NCBI GenBank assembly: GCA_032719365.1
Contig: CM064873.1
Span: forward strand, 43,562,332 to 43,626,331
DNA: 64,000 bases
DNA from: Prinsepia uniflora
Lineage: Eukaryota; Streptophyta; Magnoliopsida; Rosales; Rosaceae
Reading direction: 5' to 3'
Shown: one piece after another, positions 1 to 11,789 of the stretch
How positions within the stretch are numbered: position 1 is the first letter of the stretch
Layout of the letters: every line of letters begins with the position of its first letter
Made by a program: the position numbers and the translations under genes
Notes under the pieces: model-generated
Database searches by the model: none
What the model saw: the letters and a program-made list of their open reading frames with translations, nothing else
Told to the model about the DNA's origin: nothing

Positions 1-2601
1 ATTTTGACTTAAATGAGGGGTATTTTGGTCTTTTGGGTGTTTGGGGATTTGTGCACAGAGAGGGACAGATGGATGGCTGGGATTGGGCCATTTGTGAGAG
101 AATGGAGAGGATTGGGGACATGTGGCAAGTGTGTAGCGGGTTCTACACAATTGTGCACGGGTCCAATAATTTGGGACGTTTGTGTTCTTCAAACCAGAGT
201 GAAACAGAGAGGGAGATCGGGGAAAATTGATGGTGGCTGAGAGTGTTGGTGAGGTTGTGAGTGTGTGAGATTGATCAGAGGGTGGAAGAGTGAACTGGTG
301 AGCGGTTGGGGAAGTGAAATCGTGCAAGAACACGGTGGTCGGGGCAGTCAGTTTTCAGAGAAAACAGGGAGGAAGCAGGGAGGTTGTGAGAAATCGTGGC
401 AGTGGTGGCCGTGTACGGTGCACTTGGGAGGTTGTGAGAAATCGTGGCGGTGGTGGCCGTGTCGTGAGGGTGAAAGGAGTCGACCAGCTCCAGCGGAGCT
501 TGCGACGGCGACAGAAGGAAAGGTAATCCCTCATCCCTATATCTTTGCTCTGTTTTACCGCCAAGTTTCAAAGTGAAAGTTGTGAGTTTAGGGGTTGAAT
601 TGAAGAGTTTAGGAAGGTCTAGGGGACTCAGTTGAGGCCTAGGAGTCTTCTGGTTGTGCTACCGTGACGGGAGGTGCACGGTGGAGGTTGGAGCGACGGA
701 GAGTACTATGTGTGCTCTGTTTTGCCGTCGATGCTCGAACTGGAAGTCGTGAAGTTTGGGGTAGAGACGACGGTTATGGTGAGTGGTGTGAAGTTCAGAG
801 AGGTCCTAGGAAGCGTTTGGGATAGCCACCGTGACGGGGGAAGACCTGGGTGGTCGGAGAAGGAAACAGAGTCGTGTACGGGTTTTCTTTCGAGCTTCAG
901 TCGATGAGTTGGGGGTCGAGTCGAGGTCTGTGAAGTTGGGGAAAAGATAGCCTAAGTCTGGATGATGAGAATGGTGAAGAAAGGAAGGAAAAGGATGATC
1001 GGACGGCAAAGAACCGCTCTCGCCGGTTCAGGTTGCAGAACTGGTGCGAACCGGGTCGACGTGAGGTTGAAGGTGCACTGTAGCAGGCTCGTGAGGGCCA
1101 CGCGCAGCGACTTTGGGCGGCACGTGGGGGCGTGTGCGGCGGTTCTGGGGAAAATGGTCAACATGGTTTTTGGTCTAGGAGTTGTGTTGAGTCCATAGGA
1201 ATTGGTTTCGGGTTAATCGGACGTCGAATCGAAGTAGGTTCGCGAGGGTGAAGGTTTAGGGTTCCGATTCGTTACGTTTAGGACCCGGGGATTTTTGAGG
1301 GAATTAGGGTGGATCCTCGTGGATGTGTTAGTAACGTACTTTGGTGGTTGTTAACAGGATCGGGATTTCCCGAGGAAGCTGAGGAACGTGCAGGACGATC
1401 GGGACGCGATTGAAGGCTCGGTACTGTGAGTGGACCCTTTCCTTAAACTCGAACATGCATAACTGTTTTTCTAAATTGTTTTATATATGTAACTACATGA
1501 ATGTGGGATTTATGATGTTGGTTTTACATAATTGCACGGTTTTTGAGAAATAACGTATTTGACACGTTTTACGAGAAAGGCTTGATTTCTGAATATAATG
1601 CCATGGTTTTGGGATTTCAAACAATAAATGGTTTTCAATGATTATAAAAGGATTTTGGAACATGATTTCGATGATCAAGGTTTTCGGTTTTCAAATCAAA
1701 TTTCGAAAAACGTGAAAAGTTGGAAAGTGGATTTCCGGATCTGGGTTCGGAATGACGGTTCTGGATGCCGGAAGGGCTTCAGACCAGTGATTTCGGATTT
1801 GGGTTTGGATATGGATTTAGACATGGTTTTTCAAATGGTTTTGGATTGGATTTGCTGGATCTGATTATTGGGTTTAAAGACCCGGATATTATGATTGACG
1901 GGGGACGAGCCCGGATTGAGTTTAAAGACTCGGGAGTTTAAAGACTCAAATATATATTGATATTTTCCCCGTAGGCCTGTTGAGTTTAAAGACTCGGGAG
2001 TTTAAAGACTCGGATATTATTGAGGCCTGGATTGAGTTTAAAGACTCGGGAGTTTAAAGACTCGGATAGGTCCAGCAGGTTTGATCGGAAAATGATGTTT
2101 TACGCTATGGTGTTATGATGCTTGTGACATGATTTCTATAACTGTTTTATAGTGTTTCTGTTTCTTATGATGTGGGTTATGGTGTTTTGCTTTATAACTA
2201 TTTTATGAACTGGGTTATGCATGTGGTTTCAAAACGGAGGGCTAAACCTGGTTTTCTTATAAATGGTTTTAGAAACTTTTCTTTTATTTATGGTCCACTC
2301 ACACCTTCTGTTTTTTTTAACTGCCCTCCAGGTTGTGGAGCTAGCGCGGGGTCTTGACGTCGAGGCAGCGTCTGAGGCATAGGAGTCACGTGAGGGATCC
2401 CGGAGTGTTTCAAATTTTTCCGCGTGCGTGTATGTAGTTTATCGGTTTTTCTCTTCTATGTATTTTGTACTATGCTCTATAAAACTTGACTTCGGGACAT
2501 TGATATAATTTCTCCTGCGTCTGACTGTGTTGTGTCGGGGTGTCAGAAGGGAGCAGGATTTACCTCGGTTTTCGGGGTGAAACCGGGGGTGTGTCCTGAC
2601 A
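1..2601 (+). mobile_element. Solo LTR A (long-LTR family, 5' part outside window)
   Basis: The sequence is collinear, in reverse complement, with the LTRs at 37,442-48,293, and ends in the family terminus CCTGACA at 2,601. No tRNA primer site follows, so this is read as a solo LTR rather than a 5' LTR. It carries the GC-rich module (about 1,088-1,140), a splice-like segment (1,426-2,331), a seven-unit palindrome array (1,870-2,063) and the terminal GTCTGAC/GTCAG hairpin. Roughly the first 450-500 bases of the LTR lie before the window. The target duplication cannot be checked because the left end is missing. Confidence 0.85.
1870..2063 (+). repeat. Palindromic 14-mer array in LTR A
   Basis: Seven copies of a 14-base palindrome-like unit start at 1,870, 1,918, 1,934, 1,982, 1,998, 2,034 and 2,050. 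The first reads GGGTTTAAAGACCC and the others GAGTTTAAAGACTC. The four-base arms are complementary in both versions, so the A/G and T/C changes are paired. Confidence 0.9.
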
Positions 2602-3121
2602 CAGCCTCCCTCTCACTCTCAGTCATCATGGTAGTGAGGTGATATGGGGGGTGGGGGGGCTGTTTGTGCGAGATCGGGTTGTTTGGGTTTGGTTTGGACG
2701 AACATGAAAGGGGGACAGATATGCATGTATCAATTTGGGTGGGCAATGGATGAATGACACTTGTCATTCATCCATTGGGCCTACCCTCAAATATCTGGGC
2801 CTCACTGATTGACAAAAGTCCTCCATCTCGTAAAACGTGTAATTGTTCCTCAAAACTTCCGTGAACCGTAACTTTCCCGTCGAACATTCGATTTCGACGT
2901 GCCACGTGTCTACGGATTCGTGACGTCCTGATCTACGTCACGGTCATCAACCCTCGGCCGTCAGACCTCCTGGGTTAAAAGTCAACCTTTCATCCTCGTT
3001 TAGGGGCAAAATTATAATTTCACCCTTAACGTCCGTTAATCCTCAACTAATCCTCGATTAGCCCTGCTAATCCATAATTAACCTTAATTAATCCTTAAAA
3101 TTAGGGACGGGTCGTTATACA
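2602..3121 (-). mobile_element. Minus-strand LTR fragment D
   Basis: This is the first (U3) part of an LTR read on the minus strand, starting TGTATAACGACCCGTCCC at 3,121. It closely resembles the 24,270-24,868 part of solo LTR J, including the motif GACACTTGTCATTCATCCAT. LTR A interrupts it at 2,601/2,602. The remainder would lie left of the window. Confidence 0.7.
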
Positions 3122-3229
3122 TTCCACAAGGTCGCGGAAGGCTACACAATTATCAATGGTGTGACCATTGAACTTGTGATATTGGAGATCTAGGTTTGAA
3201 GCAGCTAGTAGTTGGAAGCCTGGTGGTCT
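3122..3229 (-). pseudogene. Ty3/Gypsy gag pseudogene, downstream fragment (element C)
   Basis: On the minus strand this encodes a peptide containing LQYHKFNGHTIDNCVAFRDL, which looks like the conserved YC-FH-GH-T--C--L segment of plant Ty3/Gypsy gag proteins. It is in frame with the fragment at 15,338-15,736 if element B (3,230-15,332) and one copy of its GGTCT duplication are removed. The gag reading is lost where LTR D begins. Function is dead: two stop codons lie in the upstream fragment. Confidence 0.7.
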
Positions 3230-3675
3230 TGTCAGGACCCACCCCTAATCCCCTGGGATTAAGGGTTAAATCCCGATCCCGTCTAACTTAAGCATGACAT
3301 GTAGGCTAAACTGACGTCCAACCTTCATGTGACACGTAAGTCGAACAAGGGATTCTCGATCCAACCATCCAAAGGTAACGGGACTTCCCAGAGTGTACCG
3401 AACTACCGTGGATCGTATGGGTGATGCCTCCGTCTCTCCTGATCAACAACCCGTGCCGCACCAACCTGGAGGGTATCGAAAACATATAAAAACATATATG
3501 CATGCATCAAGAGTTAGAAAGCAAAGTCCACTCACAGACCATTTCGACGTCGCCTCGGTACGCGTGCACTTACGCTGTTCCCAGCCATTCCGCTATCCTC
3601 GACTTTCCCGAACCTGTCCAAAACCCATACTAAGGTCACTAACTACTTCACAATGGTCATACTAAAATCCCATAA
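3230..3675 (-). mobile_element. 3' LTR of element B, segment 1
   Basis: Nearly identical to 13,328-13,772 of the 5' LTR. It is broken at 3,675 by the solo LTR that starts at 3,676; the broken edge CATAA is repeated at 6,588-6,592. Confidence 0.88.
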
Positions 3676-6587
3676 TGTAACGACCTGTCCCGGAAGCTAG
3701 GATTAAGGAAGTGATTAGTGACGGACTAGTGAGGCTAATCAGTAGTTAGTTGGTTATTGTGGGACTTTGGGCGTAGAATGACAATTTTGCCCCTAGTTTG
3801 GGTAAAATATTGACTTTTAGTTCTGACGGTCAATTGGGCATTGACCGATGACTGTGACGTAGTTTGGGACGTCACGAGTCGGTAGACAGGTGGCACGACC
3901 GATTCCGACATCCAAGGAGGAAGTTATGATGTTCGGAAGGTTGGGGGCATTACCGTAATTTGGGTAAACGAAGAGGGAAAAGTTGACTTTTCGTACGATA
4001 GAGTTTTTACACGTAGACTGAGGACCGTTAGGTAGATCTCGTCGTCCTAAGTACAACGACAGGCGGCATGCTTTCATCGGACATTGGACGGGCGAGATAC
4101 GGGTCTAGAACAGCGAAGGGCAAAATGGTAATTTTAACTCATAGGGGCATTTTGGTTTTTTTGGTGCATTGGGAAGTGTGCAATTCTGATAAGGACAAGT
4201 GTACAGGTGCAATTGGATATTTTTGAGAGGGACCATGGGATTGTGGACACGTGGTGGTAGTCTAGTGGCTTCTACACAATTGCACGGTGTGTTTTAATAT
4301 GGTCGTGTGTGATTGTGTAGTCGTGCACGAGGGAGAAAAACAGAGACTGAGTGTTGGGAGGAAATCGATCGATAGCTGGGTGTGTGAGGCTTTGCGAACT
4401 GGTGAGTGTGATCAGAGGGAGGCTGAGAGTGCAGGGACTGGGTTGAGAGGATTGAGAATTGAGTGGTTATGTGTGAGGAGGGTGTGAGTTCTCAGGGGAA
4501 AATAGAGAGGGAGTTTGGTGGTGCTGCTGTCGTGCTTGATCAATTGTGGTGGCTGGTGGTGTTCAAAGGACGGAGGCGGACTTGGGGAGTCGAGTAGGCA
4601 CGGTGGAGCTCACAGTGGCTGCCTAAGCACAGGTAATTTCTGGATTCCCTATGCTCGCTCTGTTTTTCCAGTTTGATTCAAACGGTAAGTTGTGGCTTTT
4701 GAGAACGAGTCGAGGTGTCTGGTGAGGTCTAATGTGTTCAGTAGGTTCCTAGGGAGCTCTAAGAGTCGAAGCCGTGACGGGGGAGTAGACGGTTGGCCGG
4801 GAGCGAGAACAGGGGTTTACAGGTGGTTTCTGTTTCGAGTTGGGAGGATGAGATTGAGGCCGTGTTGACGTGTTTGGTTGAGGGGAATGGATTGCTGGGT
4901 TGAGGATGAAGAGAATGGTGGAAAAATGAAGGAAAATGGTGGACGGACAGCGGAGAACCGGCCACGCCAGTCCAGAATAGTGCACGGTCTCGAGGTAGGA
5001 GATGAACAGTGTTTTGTGTAGGCGCGTGAGGCCCACGCGCAGCCACTTCAGGCGGCGCGTGGAGGCGCGTGCGGCGGTTTCTGGGGAAACGTCCAACTAG
5101 GTTTTTGGTCTAAATGTTGTAACGAGTCTTTTGGGATAGGTTTCGGGACGATCGGACGTTGTTTCGGGTTAGTACTACGAGGTTGAAGGTTTAGGGTCCC
5201 GGTTAGTTACGTTCGATGTTCGGGAAAATTGAGGGGAATTAGGAGAACCTTAGAGGACGTGTTAGTGATGTATTTTGGTGACTTGTGACAGGATATGGAA
5301 TCCCCGAGGCGGACGAGGAACGTACAGGACGTTCGGGACGCGAGTGACGTACCCGGTAACTGTGAGTGGACTTCTTCCTTAAACTGAGCATGCATAACTG
5401 ATTTTAATTACTTGATTTATGGTTTTATATGTGATTTCATGATTATTTGAATATGCTATGACTGTTTTACATTATTCCACGTTTTTCGAGAAAGTAAGGT
5501 TTTCAGCACGTTTTACGAGAAATGCTTGATTTCTGATTTGGATGCTATGGTTTTGGGATTTCAAACGATAAATGGTTTTCAATGATTATAATGGATTTTG
5601 AGACATGATTTGGTAATCAAGGTTTTCGGTTTTAGAAACGGATTTCGGAAAGCGAGATTTGCTTTAAAGTTGAAAAGTGGATTTCCGGATTTGGGTTCGG
5701 AATGACGGTTCTGGATGCCGGAAGGGCTTCGGACCAGTGGTTTCGGATTCGGGTTTGGATATGGATTTAGAAAAGGTTTTCAAACGGTTTTGGATTGGAT
5801 TTTCTGGATCTGGTTATTGGGTTTAAAGATCCGGATACTGTTTGACGGGGGACGGGCCCCGATTGGGTTTAAAGACCCGGATTGAGTTTAAAGACTCGGG
5901 AGTTTAAAGACTCGGATATATTGATATTCCCCCGTAGGCCTGTTGAGTTTAAAGAATCGGGAGTTTAAAGACTCGAATTATATTGAGGCCTGGATTGAGT
6001 TTAAAGACTCGGGAGTTTAAAGACTCAGATAGATCCAGCAGGTTTGATCGAATGATTATATTGGTATCTTATGTTTTACTGCTAATGTTTTATAACGTTT
6101 ACCATACTGTGTTTATGTTATTGTGGTTTCCATGATAAAATAATATGATTTATAAATGTTTTCAGAAATTAGGTTATGCATGCATGTTTTGAAAACGGAG
6201 GGCCAAACCCTGGTTTGTTTATAAAATGGTTATTGAAACTTTTATTCTTTTGGTCCGCTCACACTTTCTGGTTTTTAATTTCCCTCCAGGTCGTGGAGCT
6301 AGCGCGGGGGTTGACGTTGAGGTAGCGTCGGAGGCATAGAGTACTCGAGAGTCTTCCCGAAGTGTTTTCAGTGTTCCGTTGTGCGTGTACTCTGTGTGTG
6401 GTTTTTTTTTACTTGTTTGGTACTATGCTCTGTATAACGGTTGACTCTTGGATGTTTTAAATTCTCCTTCGTCTGACAGTTTAATTTGTGGTTTTCGTGA
6501 GGTTATTTCGGCCTTTTCTGTTGGGTTGTCAGACGGGAGCAGGGTTCACCTCGGTTATCGGGGTGATAATCGGGGTGGGTCCTGACA
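3676..6587 (+). mobile_element. Solo LTR, 2,912 bp, target duplication CATAA
   Basis: It begins TGTAACGACCTGTCCC and ends GGGTCCTGACA, and is flanked by CATAA at 3,671-3,675 and 6,588-6,592. It sits inside the 3' LTR of element B, which resumes at 6,593. It belongs to the same family as LTR A and the LTRs of the 37-48 kb element. Internal modules: GTGACGT/ACGTCAC pair at 3,854-3,860 and 3,869-3,875, GC-rich block 5,021-5,074, splice-like segment 5,362-6,289, palindrome array 5,819-6,026, and terminal GTCTGACA/TGTCAGAC hairpin near 6,472-6,535. Confidence 0.93.
5819..6026 (+). repeat. Palindromic 14-mer array in solo LTR 3,676-6,587
   Basis: Eight units start at 5,819, 5,865, 5,884, 5,900, 5,945, 5,961, 5,997 and 6,013. 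One is an intact GGGT..ACCC type, five are intact GAGT..ACTC type, and two carry a single arm mutation (ending ATCC or AATC). Confidence 0.88.
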
Positions 6588-6592
6588 CATAA

Positions 6593-8133
6593 TTTTTCCG
6601 TATTTTTGGCTATTTTTAACCGAGCCATAAAACCTTCGGACAGCCCGAGACATATCGAGACGATGTCCGATTGACTCGAAACCAGCGCCAAAATGTTCGT
6701 TACATCGAATACTTTAAAAGTCGTGTTGGAACCTTCCTCGGAATCCATTCCACGCGCCCACACGCGCCGTCCAAAAGGGCTGCACGTGGGCCTCGCACGC
6801 CTCCTGTCCTTGGGTGAACTTGGTTCGAACCGGTCCAGGCCGACCCGATCCAGACCCGAACCGGCGTTCACGGTTCTTGTCCATTTTAACCTAATTTTTT
6901 ATCTTAATTTCACCATTAAATGCATCCCAACCTTTAGAACTAGTTTCACTAACTATAATATCTAAATGGGTTCTGTTTCATGCCGTCCACGGTCGAACCA
7001 AAACGCCCAGTTTTTCCAATCCCCTGTTTCCGACCACCGCCACCTTTCCGGCCATGATTCGACTTCCTGGGTTCAATAGGAACCTTATACAACGACAATG
7101 ATAAACAGAGTCACTTAAAAAAACTAGCAAACCGATCGAGTTACATTTTGAGTTATTTTTGGAAAACAGAGGACTCGAACTACTTACCTGCTCCCTGTGC
7201 TTAATCGTGCCTTCCACAGTGGATAAACAACCGTCCTAGTTCCCCTTCTACGTACTGAACACTACCCCAAATGAGATGTTGATGAGTTTGATCGATTTTC
7301 TGAGTTTGTCCACGGCTATTCACAGTTAGTCCTCTCGGTTTTTCTCTGGGTTTGTCTCACAGCTCACCCACTTCCCCACTCAATCCTTTCTGTAACCAAT
7401 TTCCCAATCACCACCCGTCCCTGTGTTCTCACTCAGAAATTCACCCCCACGACTCAGCTGAATCACTCTCCTCTCTGTCTCTGTTTTTCCCTCTCACAAA
7501 ACACGGCTACACACTCGAACAATCCAATTTAATTGAACCCGTGCACAAACTAGAACCCACTAGACATAGGGCATGTGTCACAAGCCCATGGTCCCAAACT
7601 CAAAATATCCAAAAATTGCGGTACACTTGTCCCAATCTTGTTTGCACAATTCCCAAGGCACAAAAAGACCAAAATGCCACTGTGAGTTAATATTACCATT
7701 TTTCCCTTCGCCGTTCTAGACCCGTATCTCGCTCGTCCGAGGTCCGATGAAAGCATGCCGCCTGTCGTTGAACTCAAGATGACGAGATCTACCTAACGGT
7801 CCTCGGTCTACGTGTAAAAACCTCATCGTACAAAAGTCAACTTTTCCCCCTATTTAAACAAATTACGAAAGTGCCTCCAACCTTCCGAACATCATAACTT
7901 CCTTCTCGAATGTCGGAATCGAGTGTGCCAACTGTCTACGGACTCGTGACGTCCCAAACTACGTCACAGTCATCGGTCAATGCCCAATTGACCGTCCGAA
8001 CTAAAAGTCAACAATTTGCCCAAGCTAGGGGCAAACTCGTCATTCTACGCCCAAGGTCCAAAAGTAACCAACTAAACACTGATTAACCTCAATAATCTGT
8101 CACGAATCACTTCTCTAATCCCGACTCCCGGGA
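6593..8133 (-). mobile_element. 3' LTR of element B, segment 2
   Basis: Collinear with about 13,773-15,320 of the 5' LTR, with scattered substitutions and small indels. The last five bases, CGGGA (8,129-8,133), are duplicated at 11,773-11,777 around the next solo LTR. The final stretch of the B 3' LTR is 11,778-11,789. Confidence 0.88.
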
Positions 8134-11100
8134 TGTAACGACCCATCCCGGAATTCGGGATTAAAATTGCAACTAATCATGATTAGCGGGGTTAATCGGT
8201 GATTAGTTGGGCGAAATCGGACAAACGGTGCAAAATGACCGTTTTGCCCCTGGTCGTGGGTAAAACGTTGACTTTTAATTCAGGCGGTCAAATGGACTTT
8301 GACCGATGACCGTGACGTAGTTTGGGACGTCACGAGTTCATAAACAGGTGGCACGTTCGATTCCGACTTTCGTGGTGAAAGTTATGACGTTCGGAAGCCC
8401 AGGGGCATTTCCGTAATTTGAACGAAATGGGGGGGAAATGTTGACTTTTTGATCGGGAGGTCCGATGGCCGAGGACCGGGGACCGTTAGGAAGGTCTCGA
8501 TGCCCTGAGTCCGTGGGCAGACGGCACGCGTCGATCGGAGTTCGAATGATCAAGTTGTGGGTCTAGATTGCATGGGGGCATTTTGGTAAATTGTCAATTG
8601 AGGGTAAAATGGTAATTTTGGCTGCTGTTGTGCAACAACCGTGCGCGGCGTGGTTTCCCCTTCCAGAAACAGAGCATGGGCTGAGGGAGTTGTTTAGTCT
8701 GCCCAATGAATTGATTATTAACGGTTAGTGGCATTGGGAGAAGAATGTTTCGCACTGCAGACTTAGTGCTAGGCGTGCTGGGTTGAGCAGGAGCTGCTGG
8801 TGTGTTCGAAAATTTGGAGAAATGAGACTGAGATTGTCCCCCCACGCGTGATCGATTTCCCAAGGCCATTGGAGAGGTGAGTGCTAGTAATTTCTTTAGG
8901 TGGAGTGAGGACACATGACAGAAGTGAGTGCAAGCTGTTGGTGGTGGTGGTGTGGGGGACTGGAAACTGGGCGGTGAGTTTGAGTTGAAAAACAGAAAAA
9001 CAGAGCACTTGAATTTCCTTTCACGCTGAGCAGAGCACGGGTCGTGTTGATCGATTAATTGGAGAGTTTGGATCAGTCTCTGGGTGGTGAGTAAGATGGG
9101 GAGAGAATGAGATGAGAGTGAAGGGGTGGAAGGGAATCGGAAACTCGAAAAACTACAATTTTGAGTCTCGTTTTCAAATTTTGATTTGGGCGGCCAATTG
9201 ATGGTATTGGTGCTGAGTTCGAGTTTCTAGATGTTCAAACGAGTCGAATGGGATCGACAGCGAGGGAATTGGTGAGGATATGAGCCCAGACGGCTTGTGA
9301 GTTCAGCTTTTGGAATCCCAGTTGAGTTGGAATGGTTCGAGGGATCCGAGCTCACAATTGGGATCGAATATTGGTTCCTGGTAGTCCTGCGAAGCTTCTG
9401 GTTCGACTAATTGCAGAAGGACGATGAGGATCAATGGACTCCAAGGAAGAGCTGTGCGTGGTCGTTCATCGGGATTTTGAGCTCAATTAGATGGTTTGAG
9501 GTAAGTTAGATTTGCTTGATTTCACAGAACCTTAATTAAGTCCAAATCGAAGCTGATTGATGATTTAATTTTGGAAAACAAGCCGGAATTAGCGGAGACT
9601 CAGCCGGGTCGCATCGCGGGTTATCGAGCCTGTTTACCAGAGGAACGGGTGAAGCATGTGATGAATAGTGCTGGGTACTGTAGCGGCGCGTGGGCTCACG
9701 CGCAACCACTCACGGCGGCGCGTGAGGGCGCGTGGGTCCGAATTTCAAGGTGAGTTCAACACGAATTTTTCCCTACACAATGTAACGAACATTTTAACGT
9801 TGGTTTCGGATTTTTCGGACACCGTCTCGATGTTATTCCGAGGGTCCGAAAGTTTAGGTTACGTTTTTAATTAACGAATAATTCCCGGAAAATTAGGGGA
9901 AATTAATATGTTGTTATTTGAGACCTTAATGACCTTGGAATGTAATTTCGGACAGGATTCGAGTTTCCTGGAAAATGCCGAAAATTACAAGACCGCGGGC
10001 GGCGCGAAACCGAGCCTTAAGAACGGTGTGTGAGTGGGCGTTGCTTTCAAAATTTAATACATGCATAAATATTTCCATGATTTTTATGATTATGATTATA
10101 AGTTGTGATTGATTTCGATTCCCGTATTTATACGTATTTTTTCTATACATACGAAATTACACGTATTTCGAGACTATGGTCACTTTGATGCTTGATGATG
10201 GTTTAACGAAAGAATTTGCATAATTTGTGTGTATAATGTTTAATGAATGTTGTTTAAGATGGTGAGTGTGACTCACGGTGTTGACACGGTTTTTGAGATT
10301 TTCTGCGGATTTGCACGTGTTACAGGATTTTGGGATTTCTGCGGTTTTTGGGATTTTGCGTATTGTAAAGTGATCCAACATGAATTGTGCGTGTCATGTT
10401 TTAATTATGTTTTGAATATGAATGTGAGTATGATTTACAATTTTGACACGATTTTCGAGAATGTTCCGGATTTACACGTTTTACGAGATTTTAAGAATGT
10501 TTTGATTGAACTGTGATTCTGGTGATTATGATTGTGGTTTTGATGTTCTGATAATGAGATTTGAGTAATGAAGTGATTTCAAGGAATTAAAATGTATTTT
10601 GAAAAAGGCGATTTCGGGCATGATGCTCGGGGCATAAAAGTAACTTTGATTAACGAGATTTCGGTTTTTCGCAAATTTAAAGTGGATTCTTGGTTTGGGT
10701 TCGGGATGATGTTTCCGGATGCCGGCTTACGGAATCATTATTGCGAATTCGAATTCGGGATTGAAAAAGGATTTAATAAAGTGATTTGGTATAACTGTAC
10801 ATGCCCCGTGTGTGATAGTGAATTAAAAATGTTTTGTGAAGTATGATTGGGATTTCGAATGTGGAAATTCGGACCATGGGTCCTGTTGTGAAAAATGTGG
10901 TTTTGGGATGGATCCCACGTTGTTGTGTTCGAAAACTGTTTTGGGGTTTAAAGACCCGTTGAAAACTGCTTGGGGTTTAAAGACCCGTTGTTGTGTTTGA
11001 AAACTGTTTTGGGTTTAAAAACCCGGTGCTATTGCTGCAGCACGTTTTGAGTTTAAAGACTCGGTTAATTGATGACGGGGGAGGGCCCTTAATGAGTTTA

Positions 11101-11772
11101 AAGACTCGTGAGTTTAAAGACTCGGTTATTGTGATACCCCCGAGGCCTATTGATTATGTTTTGAGTTTAAAGACTCGTTGATATCCCGGGAAGGCCTGAT
11201 TATGCGCATGGTTTTGAGTTTAAAGACTCGGGCGCACTTGATATCCAGCAAACTGATTGATTGTGATTCATTGATATTCTCTGATGATTGAGTGTGTTGG
11301 GCAGTGGCCCAGTTTATATGGTTGATGGATTTTGGTGATGCGGTATACATGGATTTGATTTTGTGGTTTTGGGCTGTGGCCCTGTGTTTATGATTGCGGG
11401 CTATGACCCGAAGGTTAAGAAAAGGAAAATGTTTCTGATTTTTCATATACGGATTTCTTATGTTGAAAATGTAACGGATTGCGAAATGATTTTTGTCTGC
11501 ATGCATTGGTTTTTACTTGGAGGGTAAAAACGTCTTTCAGTAACTGTTTTATTAACTGAATTTTTTTTTCCACTCACACCTTTTGGTTTTTATTGACCCT
11601 CCAGGTCGTTGCGCGTTGTTCGAGGCTGTATGAGAGGCGGAGGCATGAGTAAGTACGTGTGGCTATCCTGGTTTGGCAAGTACTGAGGGTAACTTGGGTT
11701 TTCAGTCATCTTGCCAGACGGGAGCAGGACCGGGCACGGTCATCGATGCCCCTTTCAGGGGCGGTCCTGTCA
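8134..11772 (+). mobile_element. Solo LTR, 3,639 bp, target duplication CGGGA
   Basis: It begins TGTAACGACCCATCCCGG and ends CGGTCCTGTCA, flanked by CGGGA at 8,129-8,133 and 11,773-11,777. It is a distinct subfamily with the same plan: W-box TTGACT at 8,268, GTGACGT/ACGTCAC at 8,312-8,318 and 8,327-8,333, GC block 9,685-9,736, splice-like segment 10,030-11,604, palindrome array 10,944-11,229, and an end hairpin whose arms are TGGCAAG/CTTGCCA (11,674-11,680 and 11,710-11,716) instead of the usual CTGACA/TGTCAG. Confidence 0.93.
10944..11229 (+). repeat. Palindromic 14-mer array in solo LTR 8,134-11,772
   Basis: Eight units start at 10,944, 10,973, 11,011, 11,049, 11,094, 11,110, 11,163 and 11,216. 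The first three are GGGT..ACCC (one with an AAAA core) and the last five GAGT..ACTC. No unit has a mixed pair of arms. Confidence 0.9.
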
Positions 11773-11789
11773 CGGGACGGATCCTTACA

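Noticed and set aside
1870..2063. Regularly repeated palindromes resembling a CRISPR array
   Set aside because: Plant nuclear LTR sequence; units are 14 bases with irregular, short, repeated spacers, and no cas genes are possible here.
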